Below are positions 6,263-14,626 of a stretch of DNA of 21,942 bases, one piece after another. The notes beneath the pieces are model-generated. The model was given only the letters and a program-made list of their open reading frames with translations. It did no database searches and was not told the DNA's origin. Position 1 is the first letter of the stretch. Each line of letters begins with the position of its first letter. The translations under genes and the position numbers were made by a program. The stretch covers positions 1 through 21,942 of IMG/VR virus record IMGVR_UViG_3300046170_000005, one strand, 5' to 3'. The stretch is from a virus.

Positions 6263-6482
6263 GAAAAAAATAGTAAAAAAAACTCCTGTATCTGCATCAC
6301 ATAAAATGATTGCTTTCAAACTAGATGAAGTAAAAGAATTAGTATTAAAAAACTCAAAAGACATAGAAGATTTAAAGGCCCAAGTAAATATGGGTAAAGG
6401 TGGCATAAAAGCTATATTTGCAATTGGTTCATTAGTTGCTATTATATTAGGAACAGGAAAATTTTTTAAATTTTGGGGATAA
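6255..6482 (+). CDS. 75-aa XhlA-like membrane protein, holin-system candidate
   Basis: Basic N-terminus (MRKKKIVKKT), a helical coiled-coil part (KLDEVKELVLKNSKDIEDLK) and one C-terminal transmembrane segment (IKAIFAIGSLVAIILGTG). This order, coiled coil then C-terminal span, is that of XhlA/holin-associated proteins. The start is placed at the ATG at 6255, with GAGGG just upstream; an ATG at 6210 in the same frame lies deep in the previous gene. Its place three genes before the endolysin supports a lysis role. The assignment rests on shape and context. Confidence 0.6.
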   Translation: MRKKKIVKKTPVSASHKMIAFKLDEVKELVLKNSKDIEDLKAQVNMGKGGIKAIFAIGSLVAIILGTGKFFKFWG

Positions 6483-6485
6483 TTT

Positions 6486-6866
6486 ATGTGGTTAAATGCA
6501 ATATCATTAGCACTAAAAGCTGGTACTCACATATACAAAAATAAACAACAAACTAAAATGCTTATGTCAGATGCTCAAATGCGTCATGCAGAAGCTATGG
6601 CAAAAGGTGAAAAACAATACGAAGGCAAATTGTTAGAGGCTCGTCAATCGGACTGGAAAGATGAGGCGGTTCTTATAATTTTAAGTTTGCCCGTGTTGGT
6701 ACTTGCGTGGGCCGTGATATCGGATGATCCTACAGCAATGGATAAAGTTCAATTGTTTTTTGATATGTTCTCACAGCTTCCATCGTGGTTTACAAATTTA
6801 TGGATACTTGTCGTTGCAAGTATTTATGGTATAAAAGGTACACAAATCTTTAGAAACAAAAAATAG
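6486..6866 (+). CDS. 126-aa two-span membrane protein, holin candidate
   Basis: N-terminal 60 residues are helical and charged. Two hydrophobic segments follow: VLIILSLPVLVLAWAVI (about 62-78) and LWILVVASIYGI (about 105-116), the second after an amphipathic PSWFTNL. The layout 'cytoplasmic helix, W-K-D-E, span, DDP, loop, span' resembles three-TM holin-like phage proteins such as those of gene-transfer agents. The C-terminus is basic (FRNKK). It lies two genes ahead of the endolysin. I recognise it as a common podovirus small membrane protein; holin function is inference. Confidence 0.6.
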   Translation: MWLNAISLALKAGTHIYKNKQQTKMLMSDAQMRHAEAMAKGEKQYEGKLLEARQSDWKDEAVLIILSLPVLVLAWAVISDDPTAMDKVQLFFDMFSQLPSWFTNLWILVVASIYGIKGTQIFRNKK

Positions 6867-6874
6867 GAGATACA

Positions 6875-7009
6875 ATGGCTAAAAAAGGTTTATACGCAAA
6901 CATCAATGCTAGAAAAAAAGCAGGTACATCTAGACCAAAATCTAAAAGTACAATTACTGCTAAAGCATACAGTAACATGAAGTCTGGGTTTAAGAAAAAA
7001 TCATCATAA
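6875..7009 (+). CDS. 44-aa basic conserved phage mini-protein
   Basis: Starts MAKKGLYANINARKKAGTSR and ends GFKKKSS; about a third of the residues are Lys or Arg. AGGAGA lies 5 bases ahead of the ATG (6866-6871), an excellent ribosome site. The stop overlaps the endolysin ATG as TAATG. Proteins beginning 'MAKKGLYANI' are widespread in marine phages. Their function is unknown; the charge suggests DNA or RNA binding or packaging. Confidence 0.75.
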   Translation: MAKKGLYANINARKKAGTSRPKSKSTITAKAYSNMKSGFKKKSS

Positions 7010-7440
7010 TGTATGAAGAACTAAAAGACCGTATTAAAGAACATGAGGGTTTTAGAAATGTTGTTTACAAAGATAGTCTAGGTTTTGCCACAATTGGGTA
7101 CGGTCATTTAGTCAAGGAAAATGATCCTTTTGTAGAAGGACATACATACTCACAAAAATTATTAAACGATTACTTTGAAATAGATTTTACTAATGCTGTA
7201 GTTGGTGCTGAAAAATTACTAGGTAATCAAGATATGAATTACAAAGCTAAATGTGTCATAATTGAGATGGTATTTCAATTGGGTATGACAGGTGTATCTA
7301 AATTTAAAAATACATTAAAAGCTGTTAAAAAAGAAGATTGGGATACTGCCGCAGATGAAATGTTAGATAGTGTTTGGGCCAAACAAACTCCAGAACGTGC
7401 TAACGAACTTTCCTCAACAATGAGAAGTTGCAAATATTAA
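7009..7440 (+). CDS. Endolysin, T4-type lysozyme (GH24)
   Basis: 143-aa muramidase that cuts the glycan backbone of peptidoglycan at lysis. The catalytic triad of T4 lysozyme is present with exact spacing: E13 (in EHEGFR), D22 (in YKDSLG) and T28 (in FATIGYGH); T4 has E11, D20, T26. The C-terminal lobe is recognisable (MVFQLGMTGVSKFKNTL). No signal peptide or signal-anchor is seen, so export needs a holin, fitting the membrane proteins just upstream. TAATG-coupled to the preceding gene. Confidence 0.92.
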   Translation: MYEELKDRIKEHEGFRNVVYKDSLGFATIGYGHLVKENDPFVEGHTYSQKLLNDYFEIDFTNAVVGAEKLLGNQDMNYKAKCVIIEMVFQLGMTGVSKFKNTLKAVKKEDWDTAADEMLDSVWAKQTPERANELSSTMRSCKY

Positions 7441-7444
7441 AAAT

Positions 7445-7459
7445 TAAACTATAAGTTTA
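7445..7459 (+). other. Small A+T dyad after the endolysin gene
   Basis: TAAACT-ATA-AGTTTA, a perfect 6-bp inverted repeat with a 3-base loop, fills most of the 22-base gap before the next ATG. It could weakly occlude initiation there, as no Shine-Dalgarno is visible. The stem has only one G-C pair per arm and no U-tract, so it is not a convincing terminator. Confidence 0.35.
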
Positions 7460-7462
7460 GTT

Positions 7463-7648
7463 ATGTTAATCATAGAAGACGTAATTGTTAATTACGGAAA
7501 AAATGAAACTGTTGAAATAATTAATGATGTTCATATTTCAAATGGCATTGTTAAATTTATTGATCCTAAAGAACAACTTAAACAATTAGAAGAACAGATT
7601 GATGGTTCTCCTGCGGAGTTATATGAACAAAAGAATATTAGTGATTAG
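7463..7648 (+). CDS. 61-aa hypothetical protein
   Basis: Acidic small protein (MLIIEDVIVNYGKNETVEII at the start, later KEQLKQLEEQIDG). The first 35 residues look beta-rich, the rest helical. No family recognised. The start codon lacks a clear ribosome site and the gene overlaps the phosphoesterase by 26 bases, which lowers confidence. Position just after the endolysin and before an enzyme gene gives no further clue. Confidence 0.5.
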   Translation: MLIIEDVIVNYGKNETVEIINDVHISNGIVKFIDPKEQLKQLEEQIDGSPAELYEQKNISD

Positions 7649-8321
7649 TGATATGCACGTTCCTTACCATCATAAGGATAGCATAGAATTTTTAAGAGAA
7701 ATAAAAAAAGAATATAAACCAGACATGATTGTTAATATAGGTGATCTATTAGATTTCCATGCCATATCTATGCATGAACATAATCCAGATTTATTTAGCG
7801 CAGGGCATGAATTAAAAGAAGCTAGAAAATACATTAAAGAACTAGAAGATATATTTCCTAAAATGGTAGAAGTAGATAGTAACCACTCTAGTCTTGTTTA
7901 TAGACGTGCATTAAAGTTTGGTATGTCAAAAGAATTTCTAAAAGATTATGGTGATTTTCTTGGTACTAAAAAATGGGAATGGATTGATGATTTAACTTTA
8001 ACATTATCTAATGGTAAAAGATGTTTTTTTACTCATGGAAGATCAGCAGATGTATTAAAGGTATCACAAGCAATGGGTATGAGTTGTGTACAGGGCCATT
8101 ATCATACTAAGTTTCTTATCTCTTATTGGGCCAATCCAGATAATATATTTTTTGGTATGAATGTTGGTTGTATGATAGACCAGAAGAATATGGCTTTTGC
8201 TTATGCCAAAAATTTTAAAACTAGATTTATAATAGGTTGCGGAATGATTATAGATGGTATTCCAAGATTAATGCCTATGATCCTAGATGATAAAGGTAAT
8301 TGGATTAAGAAGTTGGTTTAA
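7623..8321 (+). CDS. Calcineurin-like metallophosphoesterase
   Basis: 232-aa two-metal phosphoesterase. All five motifs are visible: D10-x-H12 (SDMHVP), GDLLDF with D41, N87-H88 (VDSNHSS; the usual G-N-H-E is changed to S-N-H-S), H138 in THG, and GHYH 158-161. The substrate may be a phosphodiester in nucleic acid or a nucleotide; phage members are of unknown role. The start is set at the ATG at 7623, where the motif I strand begins and GGAG lies about 6 bases upstream; an earlier in-frame start at 7599 is possible. The loss of Glu in motif III is common in the superfamily. The stop codon overlaps that of the convergent fibre gene. Confidence 0.85.
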   Translation: MNKRILVISDMHVPYHHKDSIEFLREIKKEYKPDMIVNIGDLLDFHAISMHEHNPDLFSAGHELKEARKYIKELEDIFPKMVEVDSNHSSLVYRRALKFGMSKEFLKDYGDFLGTKKWEWIDDLTLTLSNGKRCFFTHGRSADVLKVSQAMGMSCVQGHYHTKFLISYWANPDNIFFGMNVGCMIDQKNMAFAYAKNFKTRFIIGCGMIIDGIPRLMPMILDDKGNWIKKLV

Positions 8322-9323
8322 CGAGCCGTACATGGTACGTTGTTAGTTCCAACTAGGGGTGCTGATGCAAATGCCATGTAGATGTATGTTGCACCACTTT
8401 CATTAATTATACTCCAATCATATCTAGGTTTAAAACCATTAGAAAGAATATCCATTCTATCCACATCAGTTTCAGCATTACTTAAATCTGCTTGAAAGAA
8501 TATTGATTTAGGATTGTAGGTATTAGTTTTAGTGTCCATTAAAAACCAACCATTACCTGAAGCACTAGATTTTTTAATTAAAAGCCAAGCAGGTTTAAAC
8601 CCTGTATAAACAAATGTTCCATCAGCATTTCCATTACCAACATAAGAACCAAACTTGCTATAACCAGTTTTCTCTGCGAAGCAGTAGGCAATTTGTGTTT
8701 CACCATTTGTATCATCTTTAGAAAAAACTGTAGATGTAGGAGCAGAATTACCACTATCTCCTTTAGTAGCAGTTGTATTTAAAAATAAATAATCCATACT
8801 TCCATCAATAGCTGTTGTGTAATACACCCAATCTGCAGCAGCAGTATATCTTTTAACTATTACCACTTTTGGTGCAACCCCTAAACCATGTCCAATAGTT
8901 CCTGACGAACCTGTTCCTGTCCATTTAACAATACTAAATCCACTTGTAGTATTAGCACTAACAGTTGAGGTTATGCTTCCATCTGTGTTTGATGAACCTG
9001 CACCATTTGCTTTCCAGTTCCATGATGCGTAAGTTCTAGTGTTTTCATTAATACTTCCATTTCCTAAAGCAAAGCCATCTGAGTTCCAACTTGTAATATT
9101 GTTTGAATTTGTTCCTTCAGCATCTGTACCATTAGGAAAAATATATTTTGTATATCCTCTAACTGCATCTGCAAGTCTATGACCTCCTGTTTCACTACGA
9201 ACTTTTACCCATGTCATATCTGGTTGATGACCTACTCCAGAGATAGTTTGTGTAGAACCATTACCTGTGTAAAGTTTAGTAGTCAAAATAATCTGTAGAT
9301 TTGTTGATAGTTGTGTATGCCAT
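8318..9323 (-). CDS. Fibre/adhesin protein (marine-phage DUF7483-like), frameshifted near its start
   Basis: Predicted receptor-binding or decoration protein. The true start appears to be the ATG at 9323-9321 (MAYTTINKSTDYFD), overlapping the preceding stop as TAATG. After GAT TAT TTT GAC an extra T near 9281 puts TAC then TAA (9278-9276) in frame. Removing it continues as D-T-K-L-Y-T-G-N-G, as in homologues I recall, giving 334 aa. Recognisable blocks: SGVGHQPDMTWVKVRS, HRLADAVRGYTKYIF, SITSTVSANTTSGFSIVKW and GHGLGVAPKVVIVK, repeated in a second half (YTGFKPAWLLIKKS). These beta-rich modules are typical of the fibre region of marine phages. It contains the only GCAGC sites of the window (8835-8842). 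Confidence 0.72.
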
Positions 9324-10697
9324 TATAAGTTTAATCCTTTTGTTGATAAAGCAGTATAGCCTGTTGGTACATCATATTCGAAAATTCCATTTCCACTTGC
9401 GTTAGTTCCTGCACTAGATACTGCTGTTGTTCCGAAGTAACCATTGCCATAATTAACAGACCATTTAGAATTTTCTGAACCTACTCCTATGTAGTAAAAT
9501 CTATCTGCATCTATATTTGTACTGTCTGGGTATGAAGCATTAAATGTTGTACTTTGAGAAGCAGAACCATTATTCCATACACCATTTTTAGCATACCAAA
9601 CTTTTTGGTTGTCTAAATCAACTGCCATTGCATAAATATCATCTGCACTTGGAGCTGAAAATATATTTGAAATTGAAATATTGCCACCACCATCTCTTAA
9701 ATTAACATCATAAATAGCTTGTGACCTTTGATTTACTGCATTAGTAGTTGCATCATATCCCCAAATATAGTTAGCTGTACTACCTACAGTTCCTTGATTA
9801 TTAGTGTCATATTCAGTATCACATAAACCTATCCACCATTTAGAAGCTGTACCAGATAATGCTTTAGCTTCAAAATACCATTTACCTTTATTAACAGCTA
9901 ATGTCGGTGGTGATGGTCTATGATACGCAATACCTGTTGTTGTGTTATTACCTTCACTTAAAGCATTTTGATTAGTTCCATAAGTAACTAATGGGTTCAT
10001 TGTAGCAAAAACATTGCTTGGATTATCTTCTGTTTTTGTAAGTGTACCTGCACCAACTGTAAAGTTATTACCTATTACCAGATTGGTCTGTAACACTATT
10101 ACCATCTTTTAAAATAAAGAAACCATTAGTTCCATAAGTACACTATGGAGAAGTTTTTATTTTCCATTCTCCAGTTGTGCTATCTGTTTCTCCAAAGTCT
10201 GATGCTGAATAAGAGTAACCATCACAAAAATGTATATGCGACATTAACCCATTAAAAATACCAGATGAGTTCCAAGTTTGTCTGCCTATGTTATGTTCAA
10301 CATTATGATTTAATTGAGCATCATAATTTAGTGATGGATTAGTTCTTGAATTAAAAACAGTTTCCTCTACTCCATTTATCCAAATTTTCATTCTGTCATT
10401 TGCTGTTGCGTTTGTACTATCCCAAGCAAAAACTAAATGATACCAAGCATTAAAATCTCTAAAAAGTCTTGAAGGTGTTAAATTTCCAACTGTTCCAGAA
10501 CTTGGTTTGTATTCTGTCCAAGATAATCTATAGTCACTTCCAAAAGTTATAGTACCTTCATTATCTCCAGATGTACCAGAAACTAACAAAGCATTATTAT
10601 TTCCTGTTCCTCTTTCAGAAAGTTTTACCCACATAGATAATGTAAATTTTTTTCTATTACCACTACCAAAAGTTCTTGTTAAATATGTACTAGGCAT
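9323..10697 (-). CDS. LamG/SPRY-like tail-fibre adhesin, broken by a stop and a frameshift
   Basis: Reads as one 457-aa protein in two open pieces. The N-terminal part (10697-10143) is a concanavalin A/LamG-type lectin domain: KFTLSMWVKL, WYHLVFAWDST, KIWINGVEE, HNIGRQ. The C-terminal part (10105-9323) is SPRY-like: GKWYFEAKAL, WWIGLCD, AVDLDNQKVWYAKNGVW, NYGNGYFGTT. Between them, TSP is followed by TAG (10145-10143) where homologues read S-V-T-Y-G-T-N-G; the DNA fits an inserted T followed soon by a lost A. Then YGTNGFFILKDGNSVTDQSG is open, and an extra G (10072-10071) gives AGG-TAA-TAA instead of AGT-AAT-AAC. Correcting it joins the halves exactly in frame. Probably a cell-surface glycan-binding fibre. 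Either sequence error or a decayed gene. Confidence 0.7.
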
Positions 10698-11422
10698 TAG
10701 TTAAATTGTCCCCCACCTGTTGCACCGAAGCTAGAAGTTAAACTAAAGCTACGATCAGTTGTTTGGTTTTCAGCATCCGTAATTCGGAGTGTGAAATTAT
10801 AGGTTGTTGCAGTTGTGCTTGAACCACCAAAGTCTGTAGTTGTTATCACACCTGTAGATGAATTTAAAGAACAATTTGCTTGAGAAGCATTTGTTAATAC
10901 ATTGGTTACTTCAGAATAAGTAACTGCACTATCTGAAGTTCCAGCAACTGTAGCTACAGTTCCAGAGAAGTTTCCTGCAATAGTTCCTAGTGTTCCAGAA
11001 GCAGTTGTCCAAGTAGGAGCATCTGAAACAGTTAAAATATTTGTAGATGATAGTACGGCTAAACCATTAGGATTTTCTATTCTAATTTTATATTGAGCAT
11101 CAACAGTTAGTGTTGCTTGAACTGTTAAAGAAGTTGAGTTGTTAAATGTAACTGTGTCTGCAACATACCAAATACCAGTAGAAGGATTTAAAAATTCTAC
11201 TTGAGGTACTGAAACATAATTAGTTCCTGTAATTGTAATTGAAGTTTGATTGTTAGTAATAACATCTGGAGTTATAGAAGTTATTGTAGGTTTTGTTTCT
11301 GCAACACCTGTTAATTGAGAACCATCTAAAGCAGGAAGTCTAGAAGAACCATCTAATTTTACAAACTCATCTGCTGTGTTAGCATTTGTATATATTGTAG
11401 CAATGTCTTTAGCTTTAGTCAT
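10697..11422 (-). CDS. Virion protein with IPT/TIG-like and cadherin-like domains
   Basis: 241-aa predicted structural protein. The N-terminal linker (VKLDGSSRLPALDGSQLTGV) is of the kind seen in phage fibre proteins. Residues about 45-130 form an IPT/TIG immunoglobulin-like domain (PTITSITPDVITNNQTSITI, then YKIRIENPNGLAVLS). Residues about 130-235 are a cadherin/putative-Ig-like repeat (TYNFTLRITDAENQTTDRSF). Such Ig-like domains decorate tails and heads and bind carbohydrate weakly. The stop overlaps the ATG of the lectin fibre gene as TAATG, so the two are co-translated. Confidence 0.7.
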   Translation of the reverse strand: MTKAKDIATIYTNANTADEFVKLDGSSRLPALDGSQLTGVAETKPTITSITPDVITNNQTSITITGTNYVSVPQVEFLNPSTGIWYVADTVTFNNSTSLTVQATLTVDAQYKIRIENPNGLAVLSSTNILTVSDAPTWTTASGTLGTIAGNFSGTVATVAGTSDSAVTYSEVTNVLTNASQANCSLNSSTGVITTTDFGGSSTTATTYNFTLRITDAENQTTDRSFSLTSSFGATGGGQFN

Positions 11423-11432
11423 AGGATTTTAC

Positions 11433-11660
11433 CTATAACACTATTGTGTTAGCTTCATCTTCAGTTAATGCTTCTCCTGCAATTAACTTTGCTTTAGCAC
11501 TAGCTTTTAAATCTGCTTTTGCTTGTCTATCTGTTTCTTCTGCTTGTCGTCTAGCTTCAGAATTAGTTTCGTCTGTTTGTCTTTGAGTTTCTTCTTCAGC
11601 AGTTAAATCAAGTTCTTGTATTTCTCCTGTTTGAAGATTGTGTATTATTTTTTTAGTCAT
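11433..11660 (-). CDS. 75-aa helical fibre-associated protein
   Basis: Begins MTKKIIHNLQTGEIQELDLT, then a long Ala/Glu/Arg-rich helix with Q-T-D-E and R-Q-A-E repeats, and an ending of ALTEDEANTIVL. Small proteins of this shape sit between fibre genes in many marine podoviruses and may be chaperones or fibre-assembly proteins; the role is unproven. The ATG is coupled by TAATG to the preceding gene and has GGAG 8 bases upstream. Confidence 0.65.
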   Translation of the reverse strand: MTKKIIHNLQTGEIQELDLTAEEETQRQTDETNSEARRQAEETDRQAKADLKASAKAKLIAGEALTEDEANTIVL

Positions 11661-12526
11661 TATTTTTTTACTCCATATAGTGTAAATACTGAATTATGTA
11701 ATGCACCACTAGTCAAATAAAATTGAACTCCATCAACATTACCAGTATTGTCAAGGTGTCCTGCATTTTCATCATAAAATATATAATCTCCTGATGTCCC
11801 ACCTGAATTATCTCTACCCCAACTATGATTTTGAAAACCCATATATGAGTTTGTCCCCATTATAGTCATTTCAAAATAAGCCCAATATCCACTACGAACT
11901 CCCCATGAGTGCATAAGAGCATAATCTCTACCATCTGCATCACTATTTGCACTTTGTGTATTTTCACCGTTATCTCCTGCTCGTCTGTATAGGTGTGAAC
12001 CTGCATGTCTATAGTCACTAGAACCATTATAAGCAGAAGTGTTATTTAAAAATCTCATTCTTATTTGAGTATTTTCTGTATTTGGTTTTAACATAATAAT
12101 AAATTTGTATGCTCTATAAGTGCTATGGTCTATAAATTGAGCAAAATTATAAGAAGTTGCATTACTAGAAGATAAATCTACTCCTGCAATTTTTACAAAG
12201 TCAGATGATACTGTTCCCCAAGATGGATTTGCACCAGTACCACCAGTTTGTAATACTTGACCAGAAGTTCCTGCACCAAGTCTTTGTAATCCACTTCCAT
12301 CTCTGTAAAGTATATCGCCTTGTGTTGTTAATGTTGTTGCAATATCACCACCTTCTGCCATTACATTCCAGTAAGTAGCATTAGTTGGTAAATTACCAGT
12401 TGAAGCTAAAATACAAACATAAGATGATCCATTGTATGAAACAACGTCATCTACTGCATAAGCAGTACCACCTGCATAAGCACCTTGCCAATTGAATTTT
12501 ATTGAACCTAAATTTATTGTTGCCAT
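11660..12526 (-). CDS. Tail-fibre protein with N-terminal carbohydrate-binding module
   Basis: 288-aa protein. Residues 13-50 form a chitin-binding-type (CBM5/12-like) module: WQGAYAGGTAYAVDDVVSY followed by NGSSYVCILAST. A linker with QGDILYRDGSGLQRL and GTSGQVLQTGG is the common 'trimeric fibre tip connector' of phage fibres. The C-terminal 190 residues are Asn/Tyr/Gly-rich beta structure with no recognised family, presumably the receptor-binding head. The start has AAGGAGA 4-5 bases upstream. Confidence 0.75.
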   Translation of the reverse strand: MATINLGSIKFNWQGAYAGGTAYAVDDVVSYNGSSYVCILASTGNLPTNATYWNVMAEGGDIATTLTTQGDILYRDGSGLQRLGAGTSGQVLQTGGTGANPSWGTVSSDFVKIAGVDLSSSNATSYNFAQFIDHSTYRAYKFIIMLKPNTENTQIRMRFLNNTSAYNGSSDYRHAGSHLYRRAGDNGENTQSANSDADGRDYALMHSWGVRSGYWAYFEMTIMGTNSYMGFQNHSWGRDNSGGTSGDYIFYDENAGHLDNTGNVDGVQFYLTSGALHNSVFTLYGVKK

Positions 12527-12563
12527 ATGTTCTCCTTTTACCCTATTTTTATTCTATTATCAA

Positions 12564-14624
12564 TTATATTGTTGAAATTAAATTACCATTATTATCAATG
12601 CTAAAAACAAAACCAGATGCCGCAAATAATACATCATCAAATGAAGCATAAGTAGCCGCATCTATATTATCAGAACCACCATCTGTAGTAGTTACTATTA
12701 ACTCACCATTACTATTAACACTAAATCCATAAACTTCTGCACTACTAGCATTTCCTGCTACAAATGAACTGCCAGATGCGTTCCAAGTTAATACTTGACC
12801 ATCTGTAATACCAGCAGTTGATACATCAGTAGCATCATTAATACTAAAATTAGCTAAATTAAATGTTCCATATGCAATAACATCTACAATGTCAGTTCCA
12901 ACTGTACCAATTGCACTAGCAAAAACTATTGAATTACCAGATGTAACTGTAACATCAACAGCATTTACTTGTTTTACACCATTTAAATATACGTCAATGT
13001 AACCAGCATCATATGCCATAGTTTGACCATAATCATCAGCACCTGTTACAGTAGTAGTTGATGATGATATTGAATACGTATATCTACTAGCAGTACCATT
13101 TACACTTGACCCTGCCGCAGTCCACCCACTTGATGAGTAAACTTTCATAGTTTGTGATGTAGTATCAAAATAAAGATCACCAATATCTAATGCTGAACCA
13201 TCTGGGTCTTGTGTAGGTGCTGTAGCACTTGGGCCAAGATAGATATTTGCAAAAGCATTAATCTCTGCAAGGTTGTTTGCCGCAGTTGTAATTGAAGATA
13301 TATTAGTTCCAACATTTGTTACGTTAGTATCATTTGCCGCTACTAAATTTATATTTGTACTGTTTGCATTAACTGCATTTATATTTGTTGAATTTGAATT
13401 AACTGCACTAATTGCCGCACTTATTCCAGATACATTTGTAATTTCTGTGTCTATTCCAGCAGTTGTGTTTATATTCGCTATGTTAGTTGCAGTTGTGTTT
13501 ACATTAGCTATTGATCCAGCAACAGTTCCTATTGTGTTTGAACCAGATAAATCAGCCGCAACTGTATTTACATTTGCTTGGTCTGATGTTGATAATTGTA
13601 TTTGCCTCCAAGTAGTATTACCTAGATCATAAACTTTCATTACATCATCAGTAGTATTGAAATATAATGCACCGTCTGTTAGTGCATCACCGTCATTATC
13701 TACCGTAGGGTCAGATGCTTTAGCACCTAAAAATCTGTCATCAAAATTATCTAATGCCGCTTCAGCCGCCGCTTGAGCATTTTGGGCCGCAGTAGCACTA
13801 GCCGCAGATGCTGTAGCTTGTGTAGTTGAAATTCCTGCTTGAGTAGTTGCAGTAGTTGCAGATGTAGCCGCATTTGTTTCTGAAGTTGCCGCATTAGTTT
13901 CAGATGTAGCCGCCGCAGTTGCACTTGCCGCCGCCGCAGTAGCTGATTGTGTTGCAGAATAGGCATCTACTAATAAATCCCATTTAGCAACATCTGTATT
14001 AGATGAAATAGGTTGTGCGCCAGATGATGTGTGAGCAGTATTACATAAATAAATGTTATTGTTTGATGTGTCTTTTACAATATCTCTAGCAGAATAACTT
14101 GTAGCTGTAGCCCAATCTCCTTGATATGACCCTAATTCCTGCGATACAACTAACTCACCAGCACTATCAAATCCTAAAATTTTACCTGCTCTAGTATTTG
14201 CATCAACCGTAAATTCAGTTGAGGCCATAGTGTTTGTTCTTGATAGTTTAATTGCTCTATCTGCTTCTTCTTGAATTTCTTGTACTAATGATACTGATTT
14301 ATCAAATGCACCTTCTACTGTTTCTGCACTAAAAGGATCATTTTCTACTAAGTCTAATTCTTGAGTTTGTGTAGTTGAACGTCTAATAACTAATGTTTCA
14401 CTAGATAAAGGCGCAACAACCATAGTTACATTTCCACCACCTGCATCACCTGCACCGCTAACTGTGTAATCAGTTGATAAACTTTTTAATGTTTCAGTTC
14501 CAAGCGCTGATCTAACAAGAACTTGTATGTCAGCATCAGCATTTATTTTAAAAGTATATGGAAATACTGTTTGTGAATTATCACCAGAATAACTGTTTTT
14601 TATAATAGTAGTAGTAATTGTCAT
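12564..14624 (-). CDS. T7-like tail-fibre protein
   Basis: 686-aa fibre that likely attaches to the tail and carries host-binding segments. The N-terminus (about 1-130) matches the T7 gp17-type tail-attachment domain: NSYSGDNSQTVFPYTFKINA, LSTDYTVSGAGDAGG, LVIRRSTTQTQ, EGAFDKSVSLVQEI. A CBM-like module follows at 167-202 (WATATSYSARDIVKD). Residues 222-293 are Ala/Ser/Thr repeats, a predicted long trimeric coiled coil. Two related modules at 298-341 and 461-501 share 'LG-x-x-PT-D-DG-AL-GALYF-TT-MKVY'. Between them is an Asn/Thr heptad stretch (NINTTA-, NSTNIN-type repeats). The Ala-Ala codons are almost all GCG-GCN, unlike single Ala codons. Confidence 0.85.
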   Translation of the reverse strand: MTITTTIIKNSYSGDNSQTVFPYTFKINADADIQVLVRSALGTETLKSLSTDYTVSGAGDAGGGNVTMVVAPLSSETLVIRRSTTQTQELDLVENDPFSAETVEGAFDKSVSLVQEIQEEADRAIKLSRTNTMASTEFTVDANTRAGKILGFDSAGELVVSQELGSYQGDWATATSYSARDIVKDTSNNNIYLCNTAHTSSGAQPISSNTDVAKWDLLVDAYSATQSATAAAASATAAATSETNAATSETNAATSATTATTQAGISTTQATASAASATAAQNAQAAAEAALDNFDDRFLGAKASDPTVDNDGDALTDGALYFNTTDDVMKVYDLGNTTWRQIQLSTSDQANVNTVAADLSGSNTIGTVAGSIANVNTTATNIANINTTAGIDTEITNVSGISAAISAVNSNSTNINAVNANSTNINLVAANDTNVTNVGTNISSITTAANNLAEINAFANIYLGPSATAPTQDPDGSALDIGDLYFDTTSQTMKVYSSSGWTAAGSSVNGTASRYTYSISSSTTTVTGADDYGQTMAYDAGYIDVYLNGVKQVNAVDVTVTSGNSIVFASAIGTVGTDIVDVIAYGTFNLANFSINDATDVSTAGITDGQVLTWNASGSSFVAGNASSAEVYGFSVNSNGELIVTTTDGGSDNIDAATYASFDDVLFAASGFVFSIDNNGNLISTI

Positions 14625-14626
14625 AA

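Noticed and set aside
8327-8339. Dyad CGTAC-ATG-GTACG near the convergent stops, as a terminator
   Set aside because: Only 5 bp of stem, no T-tract on either side, and it lies inside coding sequence.
13273-13632. 119-codon plus-strand frame with hydrophobic sequence
   Set aside because: Antisense shadow of the Asn/Thr heptad region of the T7-like fibre gene, which has clear homology on the other strand.
13751-13966. 71-codon minus-strand Leu/Arg/Gln-rich frame
   Set aside because: Out-of-frame reading of the Ala repeat region in the tail-fibre gene.
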